A DNA stretch of 64,000 nt from Bradyrhizobium sp. ARR65 (GCF_000472385.1 NZ_AWZU01000002.1:1-64000), one strand, 5' to 3'. Counted from the stretch's first letter, positions 35,475 through 45,827 are shown. Made by a program: numbers and translations. The notes: generated by a model from the letters alone, not told the origin.

Positions 35475-37427
35475 ATGGACATCTACGCTACAGCCAGAAA
35501 TCTCGGAATCCAGAGCGAATATATCGACGGTCAAGGTCGCGCCCGTGTGACGGATCAGGCCGCGCTCCAGATTATTGTCGACGCCATGCCGGCGTCGGCG
35601 CCGTGTCGCCTCTTGCCGGGCCCGGTGGTGATCCGACAAGGACATCCCTCGCAAAGCGAGTTCAGCCGGGAGGCGGCCTTGCGCTGGAAAATTGTCGCAG
35701 GCGGGCAAACTGTCGCAGAGGGGCAGGCGGCGGAGCCGGCCGTGCACTGGCCCAATGATCTCGCAATCGGCGTCTACCGCCTGCATTTGGCCGATGCTGC
35801 GGGGAGCAACGAAGACCTGCCGCTGATCGTGACGCCGCGCCGGGCGTTCGGGGGTGATTTCGACCGCTGCTGGCTGCTCGCGGTCCAACTCTACGGCGTT
35901 CGTTCCCAGCGCAACTGGGGCATTGGCGATTTCACCGATCTTGAAGCGCTGCTGAGGCTCGCCTGCCACCTCGGCGCGGATGGCGTCGGTCTCAATCCGC
36001 TGCATGTGTTGTTTGATGATCGACCCGCGGATTGCAGTCCTTACGCGCCGAACAGCCGGCTGTTTCTCAATCCGCTCTATGTCGATGTGGAGAGAATCCC
36101 CGAATTGGCGCACGATACGGCTTCGCGCAACCGCGAGACGCTGACGCGGCTGCGCGCGCTCGATGTTGTCGATTATGTTGCGGTTGCCGAGCTGAAGTGG
36201 TCGGCGCTGCGGCTTGCTTTCGAGCATTTCACGTCTAGTCCTGCGCTCGAACGTCGGCGTGATTTTGACCAATTCCGCAAGGAACGTGGCGCGCTCTTGC
36301 AGCGCTTCGCCTGCTTCGAAGTGCTGCGGCACCGTTTCGGTATCCCATGGTGGGAATGGCCGGAGGAGTGGCGGCGCCCCAGCGAGGCCAAATGCGCCGA
36401 CATGCGCGCGGGCGCCGATGGGCGGGAGATCGAATTCATCGAATTCGTGCAATGGACGGCCGATCGGCAGCTCCAAGCCTGCAAGGATTTTGCCGGTCGG
36501 CTCGGGATGAAGGTCGGGCTCTATCTCGATGTCGCCGTCGGGGTGCAATCCGATGGGTTTGATGCCTGGAACGAGCAGGACGCGATCTCGCGACAACTCG
36601 CGGTTGGCGCGCCGCCCGATGCCCTTAATACCCAAGGCCAGGATTGGGGCTTGGCGGGCTTCAATGCGGCGGGCCTGGAGCTCCACTCGTTCCAGCCGTT
36701 CCGCGACATGCTCCGCGCCTCAATGCGCTATGCCGGCGCAATCAGGCTCGACCACGTGCTCGGGTTGAAGCGGCTTTATCTCGTGCCGCGCGGCTTCCGT
36801 CCCGACAATGGCGCCTATGTGCAAATGCCCTTCGAGGCGCTGCTTGCCGTTGCCGCGCTGGAGAGCGTCGCGCACGCCTGCGTCATCATTGGCGAGGACC
36901 TCGGCACGGTGCCGGCGGGCTTTCGCGAGCAGATGGCTGATTGGGGCGTCTGGTCCTACCAGGTGATGATGTTCGAGCGCGACGAGCAGGGACGCTTTCG
37001 CGGCATTGATCATTATTCGGCTAATGCGCTCATCACCTTCAACACCCACGATCTGGCAAGTTACGCCGGCTGGCGCTCGTTCAGCGATCTCAAGCTGAAG
37101 CGCTCGCTCGGGATCGATCCGGGCGAAAGCGAGGACGCGCGCTGGTATGCGCTCGGCATGCTGGACGAGGCGCTGCGCAGTTGCGGCATCGGAGGGCATG
37201 ACCTCTATTCGGTCGTGAGCTTCCTGGCGCGGACCAGATCGCGCCTGCTTGCGATCTCGTTGGAGGATTTGTTGGGCGTCATCGACCAGCCCAACATTCC
37301 CGGCACGATCAATGAACACCCGAACTGGCGGCAGCGGGTGCCCGTTGCGGTCGATCAGATCGCCTCGGCCGTTGACGTCGCGGCGCTGAAGGCGGCAACG
37401 GGGGAACGCACGCACATCAAGGGCTAG
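35475..37427 (+). CDS. malQ: MalQ, 4-alpha-glucanotransferase (amylomaltase)
   Basis: A 650-residue GH77 disproportionating enzyme that moves glucan segments between chains. Seen: SPYAPNSRLFLNPLYVDV, GLYLDVAVGVQSDGFD, nucleophile Asp426 in IRLDHVLGL, acid Glu474 in IIGEDLGTVP, and FNTHDLASYAGW. The first 130 residues form the extra N-terminal domain seen in proteobacterial MalQ. ATG 35475 was chosen; an earlier in-frame start at 35457 has no ribosome site. It is divergent from glgE and followed after 25 bases by the GH15 gene. Confidence 0.95.
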   Translation: MDIYATARNLGIQSEYIDGQGRARVTDQAALQIIVDAMPASAPCRLLPGPVVIRQGHPSQSEFSREAALRWKIVAGGQTVAEGQAAEPAVHWPNDLAIGVYRLHLADAAGSNEDLPLIVTPRRAFGGDFDRCWLLAVQLYGVRSQRNWGIGDFTDLEALLRLACHLGADGVGLNPLHVLFDDRPADCSPYAPNSRLFLNPLYVDVERIPELAHDTASRNRETLTRLRALDVVDYVAVAELKWSALRLAFEHFTSSPALERRRDFDQFRKERGALLQRFACFEVLRHRFGIPWWEWPEEWRRPSEAKCADMRAGADGREIEFIEFVQWTADRQLQACKDFAGRLGMKVGLYLDVAVGVQSDGFDAWNEQDAISRQLAVGAPPDALNTQGQDWGLAGFNAAGLELHSFQPFRDMLRASMRYAGAIRLDHVLGLKRLYLVPRGFRPDNGAYVQMPFEALLAVAALESVAHACVIIGEDLGTVPAGFREQMADWGVWSYQVMMFERDEQGRFRGIDHYSANALITFNTHDLASYAGWRSFSDLKLKRSLGIDPGESEDARWYALGMLDEALRSCGIGGHDLYSVVSFLARTRSRLLAISLEDLLGVIDQPNIPGTINEHPNWRQRVPVAVDQIASAVDVAALKAATGERTHIKG

Positions 37428-37452
37428 AGCGGGACGGCATCGGTGAACGAAA

Positions 37453-39258
37453 TTGTCCTCGAGAATTGAAGATTATGGCCTGATCGGCGATTGCGAAACC
37501 GCAGCTCTCGTGGGCCGCGACGGATCGATCGACTGGTTATGCTGGCCTGCTTTCGATTCGGACGCCTGCTTTGCCGCACTGCTCGGCGACAGGAGAAACG
37601 GCCGCTGGCGGATCGCGCCAGCCGATGAGGTTACAAGATCCTCGCGCCGCTATTGGGACGACACGCTGATTCTGGAGACTCAGTTCGAGACTGCCGATGG
37701 CGCCGTGGCCTTGATTGATTTCATGCCCCCGCGCGGGAAGGCCTCCGATATCGTTCGTCTGGTGCGGGGCTTGCGCGGAAGGGTCAAAATGCGGATGGAA
37801 TTGATCATCCGCTTCGGCTTCGGCAACGACATTCCCTGGGTCAAGCGCAGCGAGGACCGCTCCGCGTTGCTTGCGATCTGTGGGCAGGATATGACGGTGT
37901 TGCGTACGCCCGTGGAGACGCGAGGCGAGGACCTGACCACGGTCGCCGATTTCGACGTCGGCGCGGGCGAGACCATTCCCTTCGTGCTCTCCTACGGTCC
38001 GTCGCATCTGCCGCCGCCCGACCCGATCGATCCCGCAACCGCGTTGCAGGAAACCGAAGATTTCTGGACCGACTGGTGCAGCCGTTCCACTTACCGGGGC
38101 GAGCACCGCAAGCTCGTCATGCGGTCCCTGATGACCCTGAAGGCGCTGACCTATGATCCGACCGGCGGCATCGTCGCCGCACCCACGACCTCATTGCCTG
38201 AAAAGCTCGGCGGCGCCAGGAACTGGGATTACCGCTTCTGTTGGCTGCGTGATGCCACTTTCACCCTGCTGGCCGCGATGAATTCGGGCTACACCGAAGA
38301 AGCCATGGCCTGGCACAATTGGCTGTTGCGTGCCGCCGCGGGCAGCCCGGCCAACATGCAGATCATGTACGGCATCAAGGGCCAGCGCCGGCTCTGGGAG
38401 TGGGAGGCGGATTGGCTACCCGGCTACCAAGGCGCCCAGCCGGTGCGGATCGGCAATGCCGCGCATGCGCAGCTTCAGTTGGACGTGTATGGCGAGTTGA
38501 TCGACGTATTTCACCAGTCGCGCATGACCAAACTGCAGCTCGGGGAGGAAAGCTGGGGCCTGGAATGCGCGGTGCTCGACCATCTCACTGAGGTCTGGGA
38601 CAAGCCGGATCACGGTATTTGGGAGCGGCGCGGCGATCCCAAGCACTACGTGTTTTCCAAGGTGATGACCTGGGTCGCGTTCGACCGCGGTATCAAGAGT
38701 GCCGAGACTTTCGGCTTCAAGGCGCCGCTCGAGAATTGGCGATCGCTGCGCGAGCGCATTCACCGCGACGTTTGTGCGAAGGGCTTTGACAGCGCGCAGA
38801 ACACGTTCGTCGAATCCTACGGCTCGCGCCTGCTCGATGCCAGCATCCTGCTGTTGCCCTCGGTCGGATTCCTGCCGCCGTCGGACCCGCGGGTGCGCGG
38901 CACGATCGCCGCGATCGAGCAGCACATGATGCGCGATGGTTTTGTCCTGCGCCATGATCCGCGCGAGGTCAGCGACGAGCGACAGCCGATCGAGGGCGCC
39001 TTTCTCGCCTGCACGCTGTGGCTTGCCGACGCCCATGTGCTGGCTGGAAATATCGAGAAGGCGCAGGTGCTGTTCGATCGGATCGTGAAGATCGCCAACG
39101 ATCTCGGGCTGCTCGCGGAGGAATTCGATTCGGACGTCGGCCGTCAGCTCGGCAATTTCCCGCAGGCGCTCACGCACATCGCGCTGATCAATACGGCCCA
39201 CAACCTGGACGAAGCGCGCATCTCCAGCGAAAAGCCTGCGATGCAGCGCTCGCAATAG
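37453..39258 (+). CDS. Glycoside hydrolase family 15 (glucoamylase- or trehalase-like)
   Basis: A 601-residue GH15 protein. The N-terminal beta domain has IEDYGLIGDCETAALVGRDG and IDWLCWPAFDSDACF, characteristic of bacterial GH15. The (alpha/alpha)6 barrel has NWDYRFCWLRDATF and the catalytic-acid region DHGIWERRG (Glu391). Members hydrolyse glucan ends to glucose or, in Mycobacterium, trehalose; sequence alone does not decide between these. TTG 37453 is the only start that keeps the conserved N-terminus. It lies 25 bases after malQ, likely on the same transcript, and would be a catabolic outlet of the cluster. Confidence 0.92.
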   Translation: MSSRIEDYGLIGDCETAALVGRDGSIDWLCWPAFDSDACFAALLGDRRNGRWRIAPADEVTRSSRRYWDDTLILETQFETADGAVALIDFMPPRGKASDIVRLVRGLRGRVKMRMELIIRFGFGNDIPWVKRSEDRSALLAICGQDMTVLRTPVETRGEDLTTVADFDVGAGETIPFVLSYGPSHLPPPDPIDPATALQETEDFWTDWCSRSTYRGEHRKLVMRSLMTLKALTYDPTGGIVAAPTTSLPEKLGGARNWDYRFCWLRDATFTLLAAMNSGYTEEAMAWHNWLLRAAAGSPANMQIMYGIKGQRRLWEWEADWLPGYQGAQPVRIGNAAHAQLQLDVYGELIDVFHQSRMTKLQLGEESWGLECAVLDHLTEVWDKPDHGIWERRGDPKHYVFSKVMTWVAFDRGIKSAETFGFKAPLENWRSLRERIHRDVCAKGFDSAQNTFVESYGSRLLDASILLLPSVGFLPPSDPRVRGTIAAIEQHMMRDGFVLRHDPREVSDERQPIEGAFLACTLWLADAHVLAGNIEKAQVLFDRIVKIANDLGLLAEEFDSDVGRQLGNFPQALTHIALINTAHNLDEARISSEKPAMQRSQ

Positions 39259-39271
39259 CCGCCGTATCAGG

Positions 39272-41014
39272 CTATTTGCGCTCCATGTGCCAGGAGCCGT
39301 TCCAGTCGGCCGCCGGCGGCTTGCTCTGGAAATCGTCGATCCGCTTCAAAAGCGCCAGTGAAGGCCCGTCGTTGTCGACCGCCTCAAGCGCGGCCGTGAA
39401 GGCGCTGCGGGCCTCCGCCCACTTCTGAGCTCTATAGGCGGCGAGCCCTTCGGCATATCTGGCGCGCAAAGCCAATTGGTCTGGCGTAAGCGCCCCGTTC
39501 CTGCCCATGAGCTCGAACACCGGCTGCGCATGGGTTTGTCCGACCACGGCCAAGCGATCGATTTCCCTTACCTCCACCATCGAGCCCGCCGCGGCTATCG
39601 TAGCCTCCGAGACTAGCGCGCGGGTGCCGTATTCCTTGTTCACCGCCTCGAGCCGGGATGCGAGATTCACCGCATCGCCCATCACGGTGTAACTCATCAT
39701 GAATTCCGAGCCGATGCTGCCGGCAAGCACTTCGCCGGTGGCAATGCCGATCCGGATATCGCATTCCAAGGAGATCGAGCGCACGTCGAGCAGATCAGGC
39801 AGTCGCTTGTGCAAGGTCTCGAGGCTGTTGATCATGTCGATCGCGGCGAGGCAGGCAAGGCCGGCCTGGTCCTTCTCGTCCACGAATGGCGGGCCCCAAT
39901 AGGCCATGATCGCGTCGCCAATATATTTGTCGATAATTCCCCGGTGCTTTCGGATCGGACCGGACATGGTCGACAGATAGCAGTTTATGATCTTGACGAG
40001 GCCTTGCGGCGTGACGCCCTCACTCAGAGGCGTGAAGCCCTTCATGTCGCAGAACAGCACCGTCATGACGCGGCGCTGCCCCTTGGTGGCGCTCAGCTCG
40101 GTGTCACCAATCATTCCTTCGGCGATCTTGGGGTCGAAATATCTGCCGAAGGTTTCCCTGATCTTTTCGTTGCGGCGGAGCCGTTCGACCATGCGATTGA
40201 AGGCGGCGGAGAGCTGGCCGATTTCGTCTGTCGTCGACACGCTGATCGGCCGGTCGAGATGACCGGCCTCGACCTCGCGCGCGCCTTGCAACAGGCGGAG
40301 CACCGGGCGCGTGATGCCGCTGCTGACCAGCAGGGCAAAGCCCAATCCGATCGTTGCCGCCAGCGCGGTGACCGCCGTGGAGATCAATATGGCTTGTTGC
40401 TGCTTGCGGATGATGGTCGACGTGCTGGCATAGACCTGCTTCAGCATGTCGGCGCGTATTTCATCGATTTTCTGCGTGTATTCATCGCGAAGCGAATCGG
40501 CTCGTGCAAGCGAGTTTCTGACCTCCGTATAGTTCTTCGCCTCGAGCTGCCGCATCAATGCCGCATCCTCGTCGTTCAAGTGACGACGGAAATCGTTGGT
40601 GACGTCTTCAATTCGGGTCTCGATGCGGCCCAACGCAGCGTTGTCGGAAGGCGTGCTGGGGTCTTCGATAATGGAGATAATGAGCTTGCGCGCTGCTTCC
40701 GCCTCTTGCTCGACCTCGGCATTCTTGCTCTGAAACATACGCAGCCGCGCCGTATAGGCCTGCTCGTCCGGCGGGTTCTGCATCCGGGCGATCATCATCT
40801 GGCGCAACGAGAGCGCGCGCTCGAGCGAGCGGATATCGACCCGGGCCAGATGGCCGTAGGCGGGTATGTATTTTGCGAGCAGCTCGTCCAGCAGATGGCC
40901 GACTGTGTTCGCCATGAACACGGAAAGAACTGACGTAAATATCATCAGGGCGATCAGCCCGATCGCGATTCCGACGATCTTCCTCCTGATCGACGGGCGA
41001 AATATCCAGTTCAT
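39272..41014 (-). CDS. Membrane class III adenylate cyclase with HAMP domain
   Basis: A 580-residue sensor cyclase. Layout: membrane helix 12-35, periplasmic four-helix-like domain 36-205, membrane helix 208-232, HAMP 233-285, cyclase 312-490, then a short tail with one TPR-like pair of helices (about 512-560). Metal-binding Asp323 (FCDMKGFT) and Asp367 (KYIGDAIMA), Lys363, Thr443 (adenine-specifying position), Asn450 and Arg454 (GDAVNLASR) are all present, so it should be active and make cAMP. It converges on the GH15 gene with 13 bases between stops. The signal it senses is unknown. Confidence 0.92.
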   Translation of the reverse strand: MNWIFRPSIRRKIVGIAIGLIALMIFTSVLSVFMANTVGHLLDELLAKYIPAYGHLARVDIRSLERALSLRQMMIARMQNPPDEQAYTARLRMFQSKNAEVEQEAEAARKLIISIIEDPSTPSDNAALGRIETRIEDVTNDFRRHLNDEDAALMRQLEAKNYTEVRNSLARADSLRDEYTQKIDEIRADMLKQVYASTSTIIRKQQQAILISTAVTALAATIGLGFALLVSSGITRPVLRLLQGAREVEAGHLDRPISVSTTDEIGQLSAAFNRMVERLRRNEKIRETFGRYFDPKIAEGMIGDTELSATKGQRRVMTVLFCDMKGFTPLSEGVTPQGLVKIINCYLSTMSGPIRKHRGIIDKYIGDAIMAYWGPPFVDEKDQAGLACLAAIDMINSLETLHKRLPDLLDVRSISLECDIRIGIATGEVLAGSIGSEFMMSYTVMGDAVNLASRLEAVNKEYGTRALVSEATIAAAGSMVEVREIDRLAVVGQTHAQPVFELMGRNGALTPDQLALRARYAEGLAAYRAQKWAEARSAFTAALEAVDNDGPSLALLKRIDDFQSKPPAADWNGSWHMERK

Positions 41015-41164
41015 CGGGCGCCCTGAGGAGCTATTTTGGTAAAAGGCTGGCGCCTGACAATGCCTGAATTCCGCTCGCCGGCCAATGAATAGAAGCCCAT
41101 CCCCGGGGCATGGTGCGCCCGGGCGGCTGATTTTGTGCGATGCAAGGAACGCGAAGGGCGACGG

Positions 41165-41977
41165 CTACCGCTTCGAATTTTCTTCCAGGATCATCTCCAT
41201 CGCTATCGCAAATCCCTCCTCGTCGTTGGAGGCGGTGACGCGATCGGCGTGTTTCTTGACCTCGTCGGTGGCATTGCCCATCGCGATGGAAAAGCCGCTG
41301 ACGTCGAACATCGCCAAATCGTTCTGCATGTCACCGATGCTGGCGACAGCGTCGGTCGCAATGCCGAGCCGCTTTGCGATGGCCTGGACGAAGGTGCCCT
41401 TGTTGTGGCCGGGCGGAGTGACGTCGAGATAGTAGCTCTGGGAGCGGACGGCGGTTGCCTGGCCGCCCAGGGTTTCTTGCATGAGCTGTTCACAGCGGAT
41501 CAAGAGGTCGGGGTCCGAGCTGGAGCCGACCACCTTGCAGGCGCGCGTGACGTAGGGCGTGAAATCGTCGATCACGGTCGGATCGGCCTTGATCGCCCGT
41601 TTCTCGTGCGGAACGTATTCGCCATGGCCGTTGCGTGTGAGCCACAGCTCGTTCGTGAACAGCCAGATGTCGATGCCGTACTCGGCGAGCAGATCGAGAC
41701 TGCTCTGCGTGGCGGAGGCGGGCAGCAGGTGCTGCTCGATTGGCTTCATCTGGGGATCGACGATCGAGCTGCCGTTGAACGGGCCAATCGGCAAGCTGAT
41801 TGCCAGCGGTGCGGCGAGAAAATGCATGCCGATGGTCGGCCGGCTGGAGGTGATGGTGAAGCCGATGCCGCGCTGGTGCAATTGATGCACGGCGGCCCTT
41901 GCGCGGTCGGTCAGGGCTTTGTCTCTGGTCAACAGCGTGCCATCGACGTCGGAGACCACGAGTTCGATACGGTTCAT
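41165..41977 (-). CDS. HAD-superfamily (Cof-type) sugar-phosphate phosphatase
   Basis: A 270-residue class IIB HAD hydrolase. Motif I is DVDGT with Asp10/Asp12; motif II TSSRP; motif III Lys near GHNKGTFVQAI; motif IV GDMQNDLAMF. The cap domain (about 85-190) would set substrate choice. It overlaps the gntK stop by 4 bases and is the last gene of the pentose-phosphate operon, so a sugar phosphate such as 6-phosphogluconate or an overflow intermediate is a likely substrate. This is inference from position. No known named homologue can be assigned. Confidence 0.88.
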   Translation of the reverse strand: MNRIELVVSDVDGTLLTRDKALTDRARAAVHQLHQRGIGFTITSSRPTIGMHFLAAPLAISLPIGPFNGSSIVDPQMKPIEQHLLPASATQSSLDLLAEYGIDIWLFTNELWLTRNGHGEYVPHEKRAIKADPTVIDDFTPYVTRACKVVGSSSDPDLLIRCEQLMQETLGGQATAVRSQSYYLDVTPPGHNKGTFVQAIAKRLGIATDAVASIGDMQNDLAMFDVSGFSIAMGNATDEVKKHADRVTASNDEEGFAIAMEMILEENSKR

Positions 41978-42531
41978 GTGCGGCTCCGGCGCGGCAGGAT
42001 GGTCTCGGGATGGCCAAAACCGAGCTGACCCAGGATAGCATCGACAATGTCCTGCACCGGCGGCTCGATCGAGACCGTCACTGGGCGCTCGTCCGCGCCT
42101 GGCGGCTCCAGGGTGGCGAATTGGCTCGCGAGCAGGCCGGCTGGCATGAAGTGGCCCTTGCGGCGACCGAGCCGCCTCGCGATCAGGGGTTCCGTGCCGT
42201 TAAGATAGACGATCCGGACGTCAGTTCGACCGTGCACGAGGATGTCGCGATAGGCGTGCCGTAGCGCAGAGCAGGCGATAACGACACGCTCGTCGGCCGC
42301 AGAGGCGCGGTCGATCTCGGCGGCGATGGCGCGCAGCCAGGGCCAGCGGTCCTCGTCCGTGAGCGGCTGTCCCGCGCTCATTTTGGCGACGTTGCTCGGT
42401 GGGTGAAAGGCGTCGCCATCCTCGAAGCGCCAGCCGAGCCGCGCCGCCAGGGCCTGGCCGATCGTGCTCTTGCCCGATCCCGACACACCCATGACCACCA
42501 GCGCGCAGGGTATTTCCTCGCCCTCATTCAC
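41974..42531 (-). CDS. gntK: Gluconokinase
   Basis: A 185-residue kinase that phosphorylates gluconate to 6-phosphogluconate. P-loop MGVSGSGKST lies near the N-terminus, followed by the GntK signature EDGDAFHPPSNVAKM and DEDRWPWL, and CSALRHAYRD. GTG 42531 is preferred over TTG 42537 because GGAG sits 10 bases upstream. It overlaps the end of pgl by 8 bases. Its product is the substrate of Gnd, so the operon can accept external gluconate as well as glucose-6-phosphate. Confidence 0.94.
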   Translation of the reverse strand: MNEGEEIPCALVVMGVSGSGKSTIGQALAARLGWRFEDGDAFHPPSNVAKMSAGQPLTDEDRWPWLRAIAAEIDRASAADERVVIACSALRHAYRDILVHGRTDVRIVYLNGTEPLIARRLGRRKGHFMPAGLLASQFATLEPPGADERPVTVSIEPPVQDIVDAILGQLGFGHPETILPRRSRT

Positions 42532-43270
42532 CGCCAAAGCTCTCCGGGAGCGCGCCCTTGTCGATCAGCCAGACCGTCTCGCCGACCGATTGCGCGCGAT
42601 TCGCCGGCAGGTTCTCCCCGGCGAGCAGGCGCGTCAAGATCGCACGCTTCTCGCCGCCTGCCACTTCGAACAGCATTTCGCGGCAGGCCTCGAGTGCCGG
42701 GAAGGTCAGGGTCACCCTCGGCACGTGCGGTTCGACCGGCGCGGTCGGCACGCCCACCACCCAGCGCGCGCGCTCGTCAAGCGCGGCATAACCCGGAAAT
42801 AGCGAGGCGGTATGGCCGTCGGGCCCGGCGCCCATCAGCACGACATCGAAGAGCGGTTTTGCGGGGTCCGGTTGCTCGGCGCCATAGAAGGATTTCAGCT
42901 CGCGCTCATAGCGACGGGCGCACTCATCCGGGCTCGGATGATCGGTCGGAATCGGATGGATGTTATCGGCCGGTGCGCACCGATCGAGCAAGATCTCTCG
43001 CGCCATGCTCATGTTGTGCAGGGGATCGCCGGGCGCGACAAGCCGTTCATCGCCAATGAACCAGTGTACGCGCTCCCAGGGGATCCGCCTGCGATAGGGG
43101 TCCTGCGCCAAAAGACCATAGAGCCGCTTCGGGCTCGAACCGCCGGTCAGACATATCGCGATCCGTCCGGGATTGCCGGCGATTCTTGTGAGCAGCCGCT
43201 CGGCGGCGGTTTGCGCAAGCGCGTCCGGATCGGAAACTGTAATCAGCCGCCGATGGTCGCCCAAGCCCAT
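42524..43270 (-). CDS. pgl: 6-phosphogluconolactonase
   Basis: A 248-residue member of the NagB/DevB fold. Seen: LTGGSSPKRLYGLL, HWFIGDERLVAPGDPLHNM and VLMGAGPDGHTASLFPG, all hallmark regions. It hydrolyses the lactone made by Zwf. It begins one base after the zwf stop, in the standard zwf-pgl order. Confidence 0.95.
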   Translation of the reverse strand: MGLGDHRRLITVSDPDALAQTAAERLLTRIAGNPGRIAICLTGGSSPKRLYGLLAQDPYRRRIPWERVHWFIGDERLVAPGDPLHNMSMAREILLDRCAPADNIHPIPTDHPSPDECARRYERELKSFYGAEQPDPAKPLFDVVLMGAGPDGHTASLFPGYAALDERARWVVGVPTAPVEPHVPRVTLTFPALEACREMLFEVAGGEKRAILTRLLAGENLPANRAQSVGETVWLIDKGALPESFGGE

Positions 43271-43271
43271 T

Positions 43272-44783
43272 TCAGAGCTTCCGCCAGCTACGGCCGTCGC
43301 GCTTCAACAGGTCGACTGCGCCCTGCGGGCCCTCGCTGCCGGCCGCGTAGGATTCCAGCCCCTTCGCACCGGCTTTCTTCCAGGCGTCCAGGAAGGGCTG
43401 CACAGCCTGCCAGCCGGCCTCGACGCTGTCGGCGCGCTGGAAGAGAATATTGTCGCCGATCATGCAGTCATAGATCAGCGTCTCGTAACCCGTTGCCGGC
43501 TCGGCTTTGAAATAGTCCTTATAGTGGAACTTCATCTGCACGCCGTCGATCCGGACCGTCGGCCCCGGCACCTTGGTGTTGAATTGCAGAGTGATGCCTT
43601 CGGTGGGTTCGATGCCGATCACGAGATAATTTTCAGTGAGCTGCTCGACCGGCGTGCATTGGAACATCGCGAACGGCGCCTCGCGGAATTTGATCGCGAC
43701 TTCCGTCCGCTTGGCGCTGAGCGACTTGCCGGTGCGAAGATAGAAGGGCACGCCGGCCCAGCGCCAATTGTCGATGTTGAGTTTCAGCGCGACATAGGTT
43801 TCCGTCGTGGTGTCGGGCCTGACATCCTTGATCTTGCGATAATCAGGGACCTCAGTGTCGCCGATCTTGCCGGCGGTGTACTGGGCGCGCACGGAATTTT
43901 TCAGCGCGTCTTGCTCGCTCTCGGTCTGGATCGCGGCCAGCACCTCGCCCTTTTCCGTACGCACCGTATGCGCGTCGAAGCGCGCCGGCGGCTCCATCGC
44001 GATCAGGGATAGGAGCTGAAACAGATGGTTCGGCACCATGTCGCGCAGCGCGCCGGTCGAGTCATAGAAGCTGCCGCGGTGGGGAACGACGGGAAGCTTC
44101 TCCTCGACCGTGATCTGCACGTGATCGATGTGATGCCGGTTCCAGATCGGCTCGAACATGCCGTTGGCGAAGCGCAGAACCAGGATGTTCTGGACCGTCT
44201 CCTTGCCGAGATAATGATCGATCCGGTAGATCTGGTGCTCGTCCAGGATGCCGAGCAGCTCCGCATTGAGGGCGCGCGCCGAGGCAAGATCGGTCCCGAA
44301 CGGCTTTTCGACGACCAGCCTGCGCCAGGCGCCGTGATCTTCCTTGAGCAGGCCGACGCGGCCGAGCTGTTGGGCAATCGGAGCGAACGCGTTGGGTGGC
44401 GTCGCAAGGTAAAACAGGCGGTTGCCGCCGGTATTGCGGTTGGCTTCCAGCTTTTCGATCCGCTCCTTGAGGCGATCGATCGAACGTGGATCGCCGGGAT
44501 CGGCCTCGACCGAGGTCACGCATTCAAGCAGACGGTTCGCGATCTTGTCGTCCACGGGACGGGTGGCGAACTGCCGCAGGCCTTTCATGAGGCTGTCGCG
44601 CAGTGCGTCATGCGACATGCCGCGGCGGGCGACGCCGACCACGCAGAATGGATCCGGCAAAAGCCCGCCGGCCGCGAGATTGTAGAGGGCGGGAATCACC
44701 AGGCGGTGCGTCAGGTCACCGGTGACGCCGAAGATGACGAAAGCGCAGGGCGGTGGCTTCTGGTTGGGCTGGAAGTCTGTCAC
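43272..44783 (-). CDS. zwf: Glucose-6-phosphate dehydrogenase
   Basis: A 503-residue enzyme that oxidises glucose-6-phosphate with NADP+ (or NAD+). The N-terminal Rossmann motif [11 protein letters not shown], the active-site [13 protein letters not shown] and the [11 protein letters not shown] segment are intact. The GTG start at 44783 overlaps the gnd stop (GTGA-type, 4 bases). It is the committing step of the oxidative pentose-phosphate / Entner-Doudoroff branch and a major NADPH source. No edd/eda genes are visible here. Confidence 0.97.
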   Translation of the reverse strand: MTDFQPNQKPPPCAFVIFGVTGDLTHRLVIPALYNLAAGGLLPDPFCVVGVARRGMSHDALRDSLMKGLRQFATRPVDDKIANRLLECVTSVEADPGDPRSIDRLKERIEKLEANRNTGGNRLFYLATPPNAFAPIAQQLGRVGLLKEDHGAWRRLVVEKPFGTDLASARALNAELLGILDEHQIYRIDHYLGKETVQNILVLRFANGMFEPIWNRHHIDHVQITVEEKLPVVPHRGSFYDSTGALRDMVPNHLFQLLSLIAMEPPARFDAHTVRTEKGEVLAAIQTESEQDALKNSVRAQYTAGKIGDTEVPDYRKIKDVRPDTTTETYVALKLNIDNWRWAGVPFYLRTGKSLSAKRTEVAIKFREAPFAMFQCTPVEQLTENYLVIGIEPTEGITLQFNTKVPGPTVRIDGVQMKFHYKDYFKAEPATGYETLIYDCMIGDNILFQRADSVEAGWQAVQPFLDAWKKAGAKGLESYAAGSEGPQGAVDLLKRDGRSWRKL

Positions 44784-45817
44784 GAACGGCCGGCCTTGGG
44801 TTTGACGATGTCGGGTGCGTTCTGCCGCGCCGGGTCGGCGTGCTGTTGCGGCTCCTTATGGCCGCCAAATCCGGCGCGCATTGCCGAGAGAATTTTTTCC
44901 GCAAAGGTGTGTTCCTTGCGGGAGCGAAAACGCGCAAACAGCGCCGCGGTGAGGACTTCGGCCGGCACCGCCTCGTCGATGGCCGCGTTCACGGTCCAGC
45001 GGCCTTCGCCGGAATCCTCGACATAGCCGGAATAGCCGCTCAGGCTGGGGCTGTCGGCCAGCGCCGTCGCGGTCAGGTCGAGCAGCCAGGAGGGAATGAC
45101 GCTGCCGCGCCGCCAGACCTCGGCGACATCGGCGATGTCGAAGTCAAAACGATGGTCGGGCGGCAGCCCCTCGCTGTTGGCGTTCTTGAGGATGTCAAAG
45201 CCTTCCGCATAGGCCTGCATCAGGCCGTATTCGATACCGTTGTGGATCATCTTGACGAAGTGACCGGCACCGATCGGACCGGCGTGGATATAACCTTGCT
45301 CGACACGGGGGTCACGGCCGTCCCGCCCGGGCGTGCGCGGAACGTCGCCGGCGCCCGGCGCGAGTTTGGCGAAGATCGGATCGAGCCGGTCGACCACGGC
45401 CTTGTCGCCGCCGATCATCATGCAATAGCCGCGTTCGATGCCCCAGATGCCGCCGGAGGTGCCGACATCGACATAATGGATGCCGCGCTCCTTCAGCGCC
45501 TTGCCGCGGCGGACATCATCCTGCCAAAAGGTGTTGCCGCCGTCGATGACGACGTCGCCGCTTTCCATCAGCTTCGACAGCGCGTCGATCGTGGCCTCGG
45601 TGATGGCGCCGGCCGGCAACATCACCCAGGCGGTGCGTGGTTTGTCGAGCTTTGCGACGAAGTCTTCCAGCGTGGCGGCGCCCGTTGCGCCGTCTTCCGC
45701 AAGGCTCGCGACCGCCCTGGAATCCTTGTCGTAGACGACGGCCGTATGTCCGTTCCGCATCAGCCGGCGGACTATATTGCCTCCCATCCGTCCCAAGCCG
45801 ATCATACCAAGCTGCAT
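44780..45817 (-). CDS. gnd: 6-phosphogluconate dehydrogenase, decarboxylating (short type)
   Basis: A 345-residue protein with N-terminal [11 protein letters not shown]-like Rossmann motif, [13 protein letters not shown], the substrate motif [14 protein letters not shown] and catalytic [19 protein letters not shown]. At about 345 residues it belongs to the short GndA/YqeC class, often NAD-preferring, rather than the 470-residue enteric form. ATG 45817 was chosen for its AGAGGTGG ribosome site; earlier in-frame codons lie across the upstream gene. The last 25 residues are proline/lysine rich. Confidence 0.94.
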   Translation of the reverse strand: MQLGMIGLGRMGGNIVRRLMRNGHTAVVYDKDSRAVASLAEDGATGAATLEDFVAKLDKPRTAWVMLPAGAITEATIDALSKLMESGDVVIDGGNTFWQDDVRRGKALKERGIHYVDVGTSGGIWGIERGYCMMIGGDKAVVDRLDPIFAKLAPGAGDVPRTPGRDGRDPRVEQGYIHAGPIGAGHFVKMIHNGIEYGLMQAYAEGFDILKNANSEGLPPDHRFDFDIADVAEVWRRGSVIPSWLLDLTATALADSPSLSGYSGYVEDSGEGRWTVNAAIDEAVPAEVLTAALFARFRSRKEHTFAEKILSAMRAGFGGHKEPQQHADPARQNAPDIVKPKAGRS

Positions 45818-45827
45818 GTGACCACCT

